Shown: piece after piece, positions 1 to 7,669 of the stretch
Layout: every line of letters starts with the position of its first letter
Numbering within the stretch: position 1 is the stretch's first letter
Notes under the pieces: generated by a model
The model's input: only the letters and a program-made list of their open reading frames with translations
Database searches by the model: none
Told to the model about the DNA's origin: nothing
Program-made: the position numbers and the translations under genes
Assembly: GCA_021810505.1 (NCBI GenBank)
Contig: JAJZIR010000012.1
Coordinates: 1 to 64,000 of the forward strand
DNA: 64,000 nucleotides
Reading direction: 5' to 3'
From: a bacterium
GTDB taxonomy: Bacteria > Deinococcota > Deinococci > Deinococcales > Deinococcaceae

Positions 1-262
1 AGAGGCGGGGAGAAGGCAACCCCCCAGCGAAGGAGATCAGGTCGGGACGGGTGGCCTTGAGCATCTCCCGGATGGCCGAGCCCTGGGCGTTCAGGGCGCG
101 GCGGGAGAAGCGGTAGGAGGTGGGGGTGGGCTGGGAGGCGGAAGCGGGTGAGGGGGAGGATAGGGAGGGAGCGGGCTGAGGGGCCGGAGATACGGGTTGG
201 GATGGGGAGGTGGGGGAGGTGTCGGAGGTGGGGGGAGTGCTCGGGGTATCGGAATTAGACAT
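1..262 (-). CDS. PLP-dependent aminotransferase (LysN/2-aminoadipate type), N-terminal part cut by window edge
   Basis: Reading from the ATG at 262 leftwards gives 87 codons before the window ends. Residues about 50-87 ([16 protein letters not shown], then [10 protein letters not shown]) match the start of fold-type I aminotransferases of the LysN/2-aminoadipate family, where the SFAGGLP-type motif is diagnostic. These enzymes transfer the amino group of 2-aminoadipate, Leu or aromatic amino acids to 2-oxoglutarate. The first ~48 residues are an unusual tail made almost only of Pro, Ser, Thr and Ala, with no other ATG, GTG or TTG in frame that would skip it. The start overlaps the end of sdaAA by 8 bases, so it is the last visible gene of the serine dehydratase operon. 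The exact substrate cannot be told from this fragment. Confidence 0.8.
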   Translation of the reverse strand, partial: MSNSDTPSTPPTSDTSPTSPSQPVSPAPQPAPSLSSPSPASASQPTPTSYRFSRRALNAQGSAIREMLKATRPDLISFAGGLPSPRL

Positions 263-1130
263 GGGGGCCTTTCAGAGGCGAGGGAGCCTGGCGGCGGAGA
301 GACTCCGCCACCGCTAAGCCCGTCGGGGTCTGGGCTAGGCCAGCTCCGGCGGTCTCGCGAAGGGACAAGGGGATCAACTTCCCGACCTGAGCGGCAGCGG
401 ACACCACTTCGTCCGGAGGGATGAAGCTCTCGATACCTGCCAGGGCCAGTTGGGCGGAAGCCACTGCGTGGACAGCAAAGAAGGCGTTGCGGCTCACGCA
501 GGGCACCTCCACAAAGCCACCGACTGGGTCGCAGACCAAGCCGATGGTGTTCATCAGCGCCATAGCTGCGGCGTGCACGCAGGCGGCTGGCGAACCGCCC
601 AGCAGCTCGGTCACCGCAGCTGCCGCCATCGCCGCCGACGGCCCGATCTCCGCCTGGCAACCTCCCGCAGATCCCGAGATGTACATCTTCTGGGAGATAA
701 CCTTGCCGATCCCTGCTGCCAGGATCATGGGACCGACCAGCTGCGCATCGGCGATCCCTACGTGATCAGCCACCCCGAGCAAGGCGCCCGGGACCGTCCC
801 AGCGCTTCCAGCCGTAGGAGCAGCCACGATCCGGCCCATCCTGGCGTTCTCCTCATTGACGGCCATAGCATAGGCCTGAACCCTCCACAGCAACTTGGCC
901 CCGATCCGGTCTTCAGACTCCCAGAGCTTCTTGGCATTCCACCCCACCATACCGGCTCGGCTGGGTTGGGAGCTCGCCAGGCCCCTGCGGACCGAATCCC
1001 GCATCTCAGCGATGCGGCCGAGCATCGCCGACCGGACCTCCTCTTGGTCTAAGCCGCTCTCTTCACAATCTTCTAGCAAAACCGCCTCGCTAGCGAGGCC
1101 CTGCACCTTGGCGATATCGTCCAGCGTCAT
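255..1130 (-). CDS. sdaAA: L-serine dehydratase, iron-sulfur-dependent, alpha subunit
   Basis: The 291-residue product matches the alpha chain of the two-subunit L-serine ammonia-lyase, which converts L-serine to pyruvate and ammonia in the cytosol with a [4Fe-4S] cluster instead of PLP. The cluster cysteines are visible as Cys158 ([12 protein letters not shown]), Cys200 (GLVCDPVGG) and Cys211 (EVPC). The [13 protein letters not shown] motif near residue 103 is also typical. Length is close to the Bacillus SdaAA (~300). The start ATG at 1130 has only a weak ribosome site. It lies 197 bases after sdaAB and overlaps the next gene, so the three genes probably form one transcript. Confidence 0.95.
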   Translation of the reverse strand: MTLDDIAKVQGLASEAVLLEDCEESGLDQEEVRSAMLGRIAEMRDSVRRGLASSQPSRAGMVGWNAKKLWESEDRIGAKLLWRVQAYAMAVNEENARMGRIVAAPTAGSAGTVPGALLGVADHVGIADAQLVGPMILAAGIGKVISQKMYISGSAGGCQAEIGPSAAMAAAAVTELLGGSPAACVHAAAMALMNTIGLVCDPVGGFVEVPCVSRNAFFAVHAVASAQLALAGIESFIPPDEVVSAAAQVGKLIPLSLRETAGAGLAQTPTGLAVAESLRRQAPSPLKGPHV

Positions 1131-1327
1131 CTCTACGCAGGGACCCCCAAATTCCGGGGGAGATCGCGCCGCTCACAGCTCGAGCTCATCCCTGCCGCTC
1201 CTCTCTGCGCAATCTTAGCAACGCAACACCCAGGGTCACATTCCCACCTACCGCGACGCCAGGCCACGAGACTTCCTAACGTCCGTTGGATCGACGATAC
1301 CACAATGTGCCCCGGCGACCAGAGGGT

Positions 1328-1990
1328 TCAAGCCATCACCGAGGGAAGTTGGCGTACCCAGACCATCTCGGGAAGAGCAGCAATCCTGCGCTGCGCACTC
1401 TCAGAAGGGGCCACGTCCATCTCAACGGCCATCAGAGCCCAGCCGCCCCGGCGCAGCCGGTTACAGGTCAGGGTAGCGACATTGACCCCTTGTTCGGCCA
1501 AGACCCCGGTAACTTTGGCGATCACGCCCGGGTGGTCGCGGTAACGCAGCAGCAAGGTTGGCAGCGCTCCGCTGAGGCGAACTGGAAAGTCATCAATCTG
1601 GCTCACCTCGACCACTCCGCCTCCGATGCTGGAGGCGGTCACCGAGAGCTTCTCCCCTGCCCCGGCCAACTTGATCCGGACGCTGTTGGGATGGACTTCA
1701 CCGAGGTCGATAGGGTAGAAATCGAATTCCAGGCCCCGGCGGCGAGCCTCCTGCTCAGCAGCCGGCAGCCTGGTGTCATCTGGGGTCCAACCGAGCAGTC
1801 CAGCCAGCAGGGCGAGGTCGGTCCCGTGCCCGAGGCCTGTGCTAGCAAAGCTGCCGTGCAAGCCGATCTCGGCCCGTTCTGGCTCCGTACCGAGCATAGC
1901 CCTAGCCAGGAGCCCGATACGGCAGGCGCCAGCGGTGTGGCTGCTGCTCGGACCGACCATGACGGGGCCGATGATGTCCAAGAGGCTCAC
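1328..1990 (-). CDS. sdaAB: L-serine dehydratase, iron-sulfur-dependent, beta subunit
   Basis: The protein starts MSLLDIIGPVMVGPSSSHTAG, the hallmark of the beta chain of iron-sulfur serine dehydratase, and ends in an ACT-like domain (about residues 145-220, beginning LLLRYRDHPGVIAKVTGVL) that in this family binds amino acids or supports dimerisation. I chose the GTG at 1990 because it puts the conserved SLLDIIGP at the N terminus and gives 220 residues, the usual length. The longer frame opening at 2053 adds 21 unrelated residues. First gene of a likely sdaAB-sdaAA-aminotransferase operon. Confidence 0.92.
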   Translation of the reverse strand: MSLLDIIGPVMVGPSSSHTAGACRIGLLARAMLGTEPERAEIGLHGSFASTGLGHGTDLALLAGLLGWTPDDTRLPAAEQEARRRGLEFDFYPIDLGEVHPNSVRIKLAGAGEKLSVTASSIGGGVVEVSQIDDFPVRLSGALPTLLLRYRDHPGVIAKVTGVLAEQGVNVATLTCNRLRRGGWALMAVEMDVAPSESAQRRIAALPEMVWVRQLPSVMA

Positions 1991-2440
1991 GACATCACCC
2001 GCACAGACTCTCTCCCCCCAGCCGGCAACAAGTCCCCACCACCGCACCATCACCCCGGGCCATCCAAGTACTCCGGTAGGTCATCAGGTCCACCCTCTCC
2101 CGAAATTCCCGGATCGGGCCGGCCAGCCTGGGTTCTGCGTGGGGCACCTACCGCTAAGGCAAAAAACCAGCAGCCGCTTGGCGATCAAGCGGATCACCGC
2201 ACTCCCCCCACCGCAGCCCCCAGGACGGCGCAGCGCACAACCGCAGTCTAGCACCGAGTCGCCCGCTATCCCGCCCAGGAAGGGGGGGTCCCCTCGCAGC
2301 GCTGGGCAGCGGCCCACTGCGCGCCGAGCTGGGGATCACCACTCCGGGGTCGCGCGGGCTGGACCCAGGGGGCCCCGAGGGGGCGGGGACCGCCCGGCCC
2401 AGGGTGCAGCGGGGTATCTGGCGCCGTGAAACACCGGGGG
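1991..2440. other. Intergenic region between the histidine kinase 3' end and sdaAB
   Basis: No convincing gene on either strand; frames here are GC-driven and lack conserved motifs. It should contain the sdaAB promoter and the kinase terminator. A short perfect hairpin lies at 2174-2192 (arms CCGCTTG/CAAGCGG, loop of 5); on the minus strand it is followed after about 8 bases by six T, so it may be a weak terminator for the kinase operon. Confidence 0.5.
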
Positions 2441-3556
2441 TCAGTCCGGAGCGGTGTTGGGCAGTTTGACGCGGAAAACCGACCCTCCTCCCGAGCGGCG
2501 CAGAGCCTGGACGGTCCCCCCATGGGCTTCGACCAGCGTGCGAACGATAGCTAGGCCCAGACCAGACCCCCCCTCTCCCCGAGCCCTGGCTGGATCTACG
2601 CGGAAGAGGCGGTCGAAAACCCGGCTCAGGTCCTCCTCAGGGATCCCAGGGCCCCGGTCCGCTACCGTAAAGATCACCTCGGCGCGCAGTTCCAAGCTGA
2701 CCTCCACCGCAGTCCCCGGCGGGGCGTAGCGCAGAGCGTTGTCTAGGAGGTTGTAACAGACCTGGCGGATGCGCTCCGCGTCAGCTAGAACGACTCCTGG
2801 CTCAAGCCTGGTCGATAGGGTCACCCCGGCCGCGCTGGCCCGCGGGGTCAGGGAGTCGACCACCCCTTGGACCAGACCGGCGAGGTCGCAAGAGCGCTTG
2901 AGCAAGACCAGGGTTCCGCTGTCTGCTGAGCTGAGCAGCCGCAGATCCCCCACCAGATGCGCGAGCAGTTCGACTTCACCGATCAGCCGGTCGAGCGTTC
3001 CTGCGTCCAGCCGGCGCAGGCCGGCCCGGACTGCCTCCAACTCCCCGCGTAGGACCGTCAGGGGGGTACGCAGCTCGTGGGCGATATCGGCGATCATGCG
3101 CTCTTTTTGTTGCTCCTCGCGCTCGATCTGGTCCGCTAAGCTGTTAAAGGTGGCAGCCAGCTCGGCCAGTTGGTCGTGCCCCCGCACCACCGCACGGCTT
3201 CCCCTATCCCCGCGACCGTAACGCCGGATCGCTTCAGTCAGCCTCAGGACTGGAGCGAGTAGTCCTCTGGCTAGAAGGCCGCCGACCAGGACAGCCACCC
3301 CGGCTGCCCAGAGGGCGACCACGATCTGACCGCGCTCCAAGCGGTCCAAGAGCCTCTTGCGCACCAACTTGGCTGGAGCAGGCGGAGGCCTGTGCCCAGC
3401 AGAGCCAGGAGCAGGCAGCACCAAGCGCCGGGCCGGAGGGTGGCGGTGAAAGTAGAGCAGCAAGTTGCCCCGCACCCCCTGCACGCTCAGGAAGGCGTTA
3501 ACCAGCACTCCAAACAGTGCGACGGCTACCAGCGCGGCGATCAGCCGAGCGATCAC
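2441..3556 (-). CDS. Two-component sensor histidine kinase (membrane, HAMP)
   Basis: 371-residue inner-membrane kinase that would sense a periplasmic or membrane signal and phosphorylate the adjacent response regulator. Visible parts: TM1 at about residues 4-24, a short Pro-rich external segment of ~50 residues, TM2 at about 78-98, HAMP at 99-150, HisKA with phospho-acceptor His160 (DIAHELRTPLTVL), HATPase with N-box Asn273 (NLLDNALRYA), G1 DRGPGIP (300-306) and G2 GGSGLGLAIV (329-338). I use the GTG at 3556 because it overlaps the regulator stop by four bases (GTGA) and removes ~100 junk residues of the longest frame. The sensing loop is too short for a known ligand domain, so it may need a partner such as the secreted protein at 4295-5122. 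Confidence 0.92.
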   Translation of the reverse strand: MIARLIAALVAVALFGVLVNAFLSVQGVRGNLLLYFHRHPPARRLVLPAPGSAGHRPPPAPAKLVRKRLLDRLERGQIVVALWAAGVAVLVGGLLARGLLAPVLRLTEAIRRYGRGDRGSRAVVRGHDQLAELAATFNSLADQIEREEQQKERMIADIAHELRTPLTVLRGELEAVRAGLRRLDAGTLDRLIGEVELLAHLVGDLRLLSSADSGTLVLLKRSCDLAGLVQGVVDSLTPRASAAGVTLSTRLEPGVVLADAERIRQVCYNLLDNALRYAPPGTAVEVSLELRAEVIFTVADRGPGIPEEDLSRVFDRLFRVDPARARGEGGSGLGLAIVRTLVEAHGGTVQALRRSGGGSVFRVKLPNTAPD

Positions 3557-4218
3557 GAAGGGTTCAGCCGGTACCCCACACCGCGTACCGTCTCGATCCT
3601 CCTGCCTTCCTGGCCGAGGCGAGCCCGCAGATTCTTGATGTGGGCATCGATGGTCCGCGCATCTGGAGCATCCTCCTCGAAGAGATCCAAGAGCTCGCTG
3701 CGGTGAAAGGCCTTGCCAGCCGATCGCACCATGCAGGAGAAGAGCCGAAACTGAACCGGGGTGAGCAAGACGGCGCGGTCCCCACAGTACGCCTGCATGG
3801 CCTGCTCGTCGACGCGAAAAGGCCCCGCAGTCCAGGTTGGAGGAGGGGACCAACCCCGCACCCGCCGCAGGACCGCCCGGACTCTGGCGACCACCTCCCT
3901 GGGATTGAAGGGCTTCAAGATATAATCATCGGCTCCCAGCTCCAGGCCGATCAGGCGGTCGATATCCTCGACGCGAGCGGTAACGATGAGAATCGGAACG
4001 CTGGATTCTGCACGAATCTGCCGAAGGACGCTCAAACCGTCCAGCTCTGGAAGCATCAGGTCTAGCAAAATCGCATCGGGCTGAGCGCTGCGCCAGAGCT
4101 GCAAGATCTCCTTTCCGGTCCGGCCGCGCTCGGTGCGGTATCCCTCGGCCCTCAAGAACATCTCGAGAAGGTCTGCAATCTGCCGCTCATCCTCGCCGAC
4201 GAGCACCATTTCGGCCAT
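3553..4218 (-). CDS. Response regulator, OmpR/PhoB family
   Basis: 221-residue DNA-binding regulator. Receiver domain at residues 1-115 with acidic pocket GEDE (8-11), phospho-acceptor Asp53 (ILLDLMLPELDG) and Lys102 (DYILKPF). C-terminal winged helix at about 125-221 ending VRGVGYRLNP, typical of OmpR-type regulators. The start could be ATG 4218 or GTG 4224; a perfect anti-SD match GGAGGTGA lies just upstream at about 4230-4237. It is followed by the kinase gene with a 4-base overlap and preceded by a long hairpin at 4241-4273 and the secreted-protein gene. The regulon is unknown. Confidence 0.93.
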   Translation of the reverse strand: MAEMVLVGEDERQIADLLEMFLRAEGYRTERGRTGKEILQLWRSAQPDAILLDLMLPELDGLSVLRQIRAESSVPILIVTARVEDIDRLIGLELGADDYILKPFNPREVVARVRAVLRRVRGWSPPPTWTAGPFRVDEQAMQAYCGDRAVLLTPVQFRLFSCMVRSAGKAFHRSELLDLFEEDAPDARTIDAHIKNLRARLGQEGRRIETVRGVGYRLNPS

Positions 4219-4240
4219 GTCCACCCCGGTCACCTCCAGC

Positions 4241-4273
4241 CTACCCCTGGACTACGGCTGTAGCCAGGGGTAG
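4241..4273 (-). promoter_or_regulatory. Long hairpin directly before the response regulator ribosome site
   Basis: Arms CTACCCCTGG (4241-4250) and CCAGGGGTAG (4264-4273) are perfectly complementary, and the interior forms a further 4-bp stem CTAC/GTAG with a GGCT loop and one bulged base. It sits between the stop of the secreted-protein gene and the GGAGGTGA ribosome site of the regulator. There is no T run, so it is more likely a processing or translation-control element, or a dyad operator, than a terminator. Confidence 0.6.
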
Positions 4274-4294
4274 GGGTAAGAGACCTGACCTAAT

Positions 4295-5122
4295 TCAGCG
4301 CAGCGGAATCTGCGTGGTCAAGAGATCTCGGATGTATGGAACGCTCACCTTCTCCATCCGGTTGGCCCGGGCCGCCGAGATCCGCCCGGCTACCTCGGCC
4401 AGATGGATCTTCGCGTTGCGAGCAGCGACGAGCTCATCGGTGAGGCGCTGCGGGCTGATTCCGAGCTGAGCAGCCAGGGCACCCAGGCTATGGGAAGCGG
4501 CCAGCAGGGGCACCATCTCGCCGGGCAGAAGTCCCAAGTCGGTCCTGATCAGGGCCAGGAGGCCATGGGGAGCGCGCGGACGCGGAGCCAAGGCCTTGGC
4601 GAACGGCCCCGGACGGCCTGACATGCCCGACCGAGCGCCCCGGTGAAACCTGGGCGGAAGTCCCGGGTGGTTCTGGGCCAGGGGACCACGAGCTGCCGCC
4701 GGGCGGTTCATGGGCAAACCAGGTATCCGCCCAGGACCGGTCAGATCCCTCAGGGGGAGCTGGGTGAGGAGCTTGACCACCTCAGCGCTGACTGAGCGCG
4801 CCTGCTTGGCCTGGGTAGCAGTCAGGAAGTGGCGGCGTACCAGCGCGGCGATTTGGCGGTCGCGGAAGTTCACCAACCCCGAGTCCAACCGCCCTGCCGA
4901 GACGCCCAATTTGCTAGCTACCTGAGTCAGATCGGTCTTCGGGCCCAGAGCAGCCAACTCCGGAGGGGTCAACCCCAGCAGCCGGGCGGCCTGGGCTTCC
5001 AGACCCCTCCGGCCCGGGACGGCTTGCCCGAGCACTGGGGGATTGGGCTTGGCGGCGGCCAGAGCGGTAGCACCAGCCAACAGAACCAGGGGAAGGGCGA
5101 ACAGACGGGTCTTCGCTTGCAT
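4295..5122 (-). CDS. Secreted protein with two DUF2680-like helical repeats
   Basis: 275 residues with a clear signal peptide (MQAKTRLFALPLVLLAGATALAA). Two related modules follow: about 47-106 (LLGLTPPELAAL, VASKLGVSAGRLDSGL, RRHFLTATQAKQA) and about 190-262 (IRTDLGLLPGEMVPLL, LAAQLGISPQRLTDEL, AGRISAARANRM), joined by a Pro/Gly/Arg-rich linker. The pattern of an LGL helix, an LA..LGIS helix and a final helix ending in an A..xx motif resembles DUF2680 and YckD-like repeats of exported proteins. The ATG at 5122 has a strong AAGGAGG site five bases upstream. It is encoded just before the two-component system on the same strand, so it could be a periplasmic sensor accessory; that role is inference. 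Confidence 0.75.
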   Translation of the reverse strand: MQAKTRLFALPLVLLAGATALAAAKPNPPVLGQAVPGRRGLEAQAARLLGLTPPELAALGPKTDLTQVASKLGVSAGRLDSGLVNFRDRQIAALVRRHFLTATQAKQARSVSAEVVKLLTQLPLRDLTGPGRIPGLPMNRPAAARGPLAQNHPGLPPRFHRGARSGMSGRPGPFAKALAPRPRAPHGLLALIRTDLGLLPGEMVPLLAASHSLGALAAQLGISPQRLTDELVAARNAKIHLAEVAGRISAARANRMEKVSVPYIRDLLTTQIPLR

Positions 5123-5135
5123 ACGGTCCTCCTTG

Positions 5136-5166
5136 GCCTTTCGGCTCCGACGGGTTCGCCCATCGG
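5136..5166 (-). promoter_or_regulatory. Two stacked hairpins in the leader of the secreted-protein gene
   Basis: On the minus strand an 8-bp stem (5147-5154 with 5159-5166, loop CGAA, one G-U pair) is followed at once by a small GCC-GAAA-GGC hairpin (5136-5145) and then the AAGGAGG ribosome site. The tight packing against the ribosome site suggests a structured 5' leader. I do not recognise a known riboswitch. Confidence 0.5.
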
Positions 5167-5550
5167 ATGCCCGCAGGGTAGGTCCGCAGCTTGAACGGCC
5201 CGGGGAAGTCCTGTGAACGTTCTGCGAATACCAGCAGGGGGATTAAGGTGGTTGCGAGCGGGCGCGAAAGGTTCCCGGACCGAGCGGCACGGGCGCAGCC
5301 GTTGCTCTCCCTTTATGGGGAGCCGCCCGGCAGCAGGCCCTTGCCGCTACCCATCAAGCCCGCAAGGTCCGGAGTTCAGCTGGAGAGTTCTGCTACCGGT
5401 GCCTTGCTCTAGGCGTAAAGGTTCCACCCGGGTCAGAGCCTCTTGGTGGAAGCTCGCAGGCGCGCGCACCGGTTCAGTTTTTGGCAGCTACGGAATCGGT
5501 CTCGCGGCTACCGGTCCCAAAAGGAATTCGGTAGAGGGAGAGAGGTGGCC
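5167..5550. other. Intergenic region without a recognised gene
   Basis: Lies between Bcp and the secreted-protein gene. The open frames on the plus strand here run antisense through bcp and have no family motifs. A 7-bp inverted repeat (TTCCACC/GGTGGAA on the minus strand, about 5426-5453) is the only clear structure; it could belong to the bcp 3' end. No tRNA or known RNA consensus was recognised. Confidence 0.4.
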
Positions 5551-6021
5551 TCAAGCATGCTGCAGCAAAGACTTCACTGCCAGCAAGACATCGTCGCTAT
5601 GCCCCTCAACCTTGACCGCTGGCCAGACACGCAGCACCGTCCCGGATGGACCGATCAAAAAAGTGCTGCGGGAGACCCCCTCGTACTGCTTTCCATACAT
5701 CTGCTTGGGCCCCCAGGCACCGATCTCTCGGATCAGCCCTGCGCCCTCATCCGCCAGCAAGGGGAAGTTGAGCGAGAACTTCGCGGCGAAGTTCTGGTGC
5801 GACGCCGCGTCGTCGGGGCTTACCCCCAACACCTGGACGCCGAGCGCGCGCAGCTCTTGGTTGTCTCGAAAAGCACACGCCTCTTTGGTGCAGCCGGGAG
5901 TGTCATCTTTGGGGTAGACGTAGAGAACGACGTAGCGTTCCTGGTAGTCGCTGAGCCGGTGCACCTTGCCGTTCTGATCGGGAAGCGAAAAATCTGGAAA
6001 GGGCTGACCTACTTCGATCAT
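5551..6021 (-). CDS. bcp: Peroxiredoxin Bcp (thiol peroxidase, AhpC/TSA family)
   Basis: 156 residues, the usual Bcp length. It reduces hydrogen and organic peroxides in the cytosol with electrons from thioredoxin. The active-site motif YPKDDTPGCTKEACAFRD carries the peroxidatic Cys44 and a second Cys49 five residues on, the resolving position of Bcp proteins with a CxxxxC motif. Thioredoxin-fold features such as the cis-Pro region near SRSTFLIGPSG are present. The ATG at 6021 has no Shine-Dalgarno but a TAGCAT box six bases upstream, so the mRNA is probably leaderless. Confidence 0.95.
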   Translation of the reverse strand: MIEVGQPFPDFSLPDQNGKVHRLSDYQERYVVLYVYPKDDTPGCTKEACAFRDNQELRALGVQVLGVSPDDAASHQNFAAKFSLNFPLLADEGAGLIREIGAWGPKQMYGKQYEGVSRSTFLIGPSGTVLRVWPAVKVEGHSDDVLLAVKSLLQHA

Positions 6022-6027
6022 GGAGCG

Positions 6028-6033
6028 ATGCTA
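6028..6033 (-). promoter_or_regulatory. -10 box of leaderless bcp promoter (TAGCAT, 6 bases before ATG)
   Basis: TAGCAT on the minus strand ends six bases before the bcp ATG, placing the transcript start at or next to the start codon. No ribosome site is present between them. Confidence 0.6.
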
Positions 6034-6305
6034 CCAACTTTAGACTAGGGACACTGCAAAGCAGACGACTGTCTCGGTCTCCACCTAGCCCACTGGGCGG
6101 GGGCAGGCCCTCTCTGCAGCCAGAACGATTGGGCAGACCGACCTCGGGGCGTAGATCCGGGATGAGCGAGGGCGACACTTAGCGCTCTCCCGCCCGGTCC
6201 ACCCTGCTGGCCGCCAGCCGGTCCCCTCCCCGAGCCCGCGCAAGCAGCTAGCAGCCTAGGAAAATGCTCTCAAGAAAATGCGCCAGGGGCAGAGTCAATC
6301 TGTCC
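6034..6305. other. Intergenic region upstream of divergent bcp and deoC
   Basis: No gene seen. Near its right end is an AT-rich patch with an 8-base direct repeat GAAAATGC at 6260-6267 and 6274-6281 (period 14), about 40 bases upstream of the deoC -10 box, a position suited to an activator or repressor. Confidence 0.45.
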
Positions 6306-6311
6306 TATGAT
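6306..6311 (+). promoter_or_regulatory. -10 box TATGAT of the deoC-maf-mreCD-mrdA operon
   Basis: TATGAT differs from TATAAT at one base. No good -35 hexamer is seen 16-18 bases upstream, so a regulator at the GAAAATGC repeats may help. A leader of about 40 bases precedes the deoC TTG start. Confidence 0.5.
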
Positions 6312-6358
6312 GACCCATCGGGGTTCTTGTGGCCCCCAGCTATGCTCAGGAGTACACC

Positions 6359-7057
6359 TTGACCGAACAGACATCGATCCACCCACCGGGCCGCCTGAAC
6401 GACTTGGCAGCCACGATCGACCACACCCTCCTGAAGCCTACTGCCAGGCAGTCAGAAATCCTGGCGCTGTGCGATCAAGCCGTCACCTGGAAATTCAAGG
6501 CGGTCTGCGTCCAGCCCTCCTTCCTCCCTCTGGCCCGCTCACGGCTGGCCGGGAGTCAGGTCGCCTGCGCCGTGGTGTGTGCCTTTCCTCACGGGGCCCT
6601 CCTCTCCGCCCAAAAGACCGCTGAAGCCGAGCTGGCGCTGTCCCACGGAGCCGATGAGATCGACGTGGTGGCCAATCTGGGACAGATCCGCGATGGCAAC
6701 TGGTCGGCCATGGAAACCGAGCTGGCTCAACTGCGCGCGCTCGGCCGCTACGTCCTCAAGGTGATCCTAGAAACCTCCGAACTCGATGAGGCGGAGAAGC
6801 GTGCAGCCACCGAGGTGGTCGCAGCCAGCGGTGCAGACTACGTCAAGACCTCCACCGGATTCGGGAGCGGCGGGGCGACCCCCTCAGATGTCGCGCTGCT
6901 GGCAGAGGTGGCCGGACAGCGCTGCCAAGTCAAGGCCTCCGGTGGGATCCGGAACCTAGACAGCGCCCTCACCCTGCTGAGCAGCGGCGCCAGCCGCATC
7001 GGCACCAGCCAGGGTGTCGCTATCCTCGAGCAAGCGAGAAGTGCGGGCTGGATCTAG
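6359..7057 (+). CDS. deoC: Deoxyribose-phosphate aldolase
   Basis: 232-residue class I aldolase that splits 2-deoxyribose 5-phosphate into glyceraldehyde 3-phosphate and acetaldehyde in deoxynucleoside catabolism. Catalytic residues visible with this start: Asp102 (EIDVVANLG), Lys134 (LKVILET) and the Schiff-base Lys163 (YVKTSTGFG). I chose the TTG at 6359, which has an AGGAG site six bases upstream and brings the protein close to the conserved IDHTLLKP start; the GTG at 6329 adds ten residues without a ribosome site. The stop codon touches the maf start, so it leads a five-gene operon that continues into cell-shape genes. Confidence 0.95.
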   Translation: MTEQTSIHPPGRLNDLAATIDHTLLKPTARQSEILALCDQAVTWKFKAVCVQPSFLPLARSRLAGSQVACAVVCAFPHGALLSAQKTAEAELALSHGADEIDVVANLGQIRDGNWSAMETELAQLRALGRYVLKVILETSELDEAEKRAATEVVAASGADYVKTSTGFGSGGATPSDVALLAEVAGQRCQVKASGGIRNLDSALTLLSSGASRIGTSQGVAILEQARSAGWI

Positions 7058-7669
7058 ATGGGGGTGGATGCACTGCGCAAGCTCAGCCAGGAGTCTACCG
7101 GGCTCATCCTAGCTTCGGCGAGCGCCGGCCGCAGGGCGTTGCTCGCGCAGCTCGGCCTGAAGTTCGAGGTGGTCGCTTCCGGTGCCGAAGAGCACCTAGA
7201 GGGTACTGGGCCGGAGAAATCGGCCACCGATCTGGCGATCATGAAGGCGCAGCGCGTGGAAGCCCGGAGACCAGGCGGGCTCATCATCGGCGCTGATACC
7301 TTGATCTGGCTGGATGGGAAGCCCATCGGCAAGCCATTGGACCGCTCTTCGCACCTCGGCATGCTGCGAGAGCTCTCTGGCCGCTGGCACGAAGTCTGGA
7401 GCGGCGTCGCCTTGGCGCTGCGCGGCAGCATTTTCTGCGCAGGCTCCTGCACCCGAGTTCGTCTGCGCACCCTCTCTGCGGAGGAGATCACCCGCTACGT
7501 GGAGAGGGGGGAGGGGAGCGGGCGAGCCGGGGGCTACGCCTTGCAGGGCTCTGGGACCATCTTGATCCGGGAGCTCCAGGGGGACCCGAACAACGTGATC
7601 GGGCTCCCTGTGCAGACACTGCTGGACCTGGCCGCCTCGGCCCAAGTCCAAGCTGGCAGCAGCGGATGA
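7058..7669 (+). CDS. maf: Maf-family nucleotide pyrophosphatase
   Basis: 203 residues. Starts directly after the deoC stop. N-terminal ILASASAGRRALLAQLG is the Maf signature (normally LAS.SPRR), followed by the conserved IIGADTLIWLDGKPIGKP and a C-terminal GYALQGSG and NVIGLPV motif. Maf proteins hydrolyse non-canonical or UTP/TTP-type nucleotides to monophosphates and are often encoded next to mreBCD. The stop overlaps the mreC start (ATGA). The lack of mreB here, with maf directly before mreC, is seen in other bacteria as well. Confidence 0.93.
   Translation: MGVDALRKLSQESTGLILASASAGRRALLAQLGLKFEVVASGAEEHLEGTGPEKSATDLAIMKAQRVEARRPGGLIIGADTLIWLDGKPIGKPLDRSSHLGMLRELSGRWHEVWSGVALALRGSIFCAGSCTRVRLRTLSAEEITRYVERGEGSGRAGGYALQGSGTILIRELQGDPNNVIGLPVQTLLDLAASAQVQAGSSG

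Noticed and set aside
5123-5550. tmRNA or tRNA in the gap before bcp
   Set aside because: A GGGGG-start and GAACC-like words occur, but no acceptor stem, T-arm or CCA end could be paired.
5213-6048. Two long plus-strand frames antisense to bcp (to 234 codons)
   Set aside because: They run opposite to a clearly recognised peroxiredoxin and lack any family motif; GC-rich DNA makes such shadows common.
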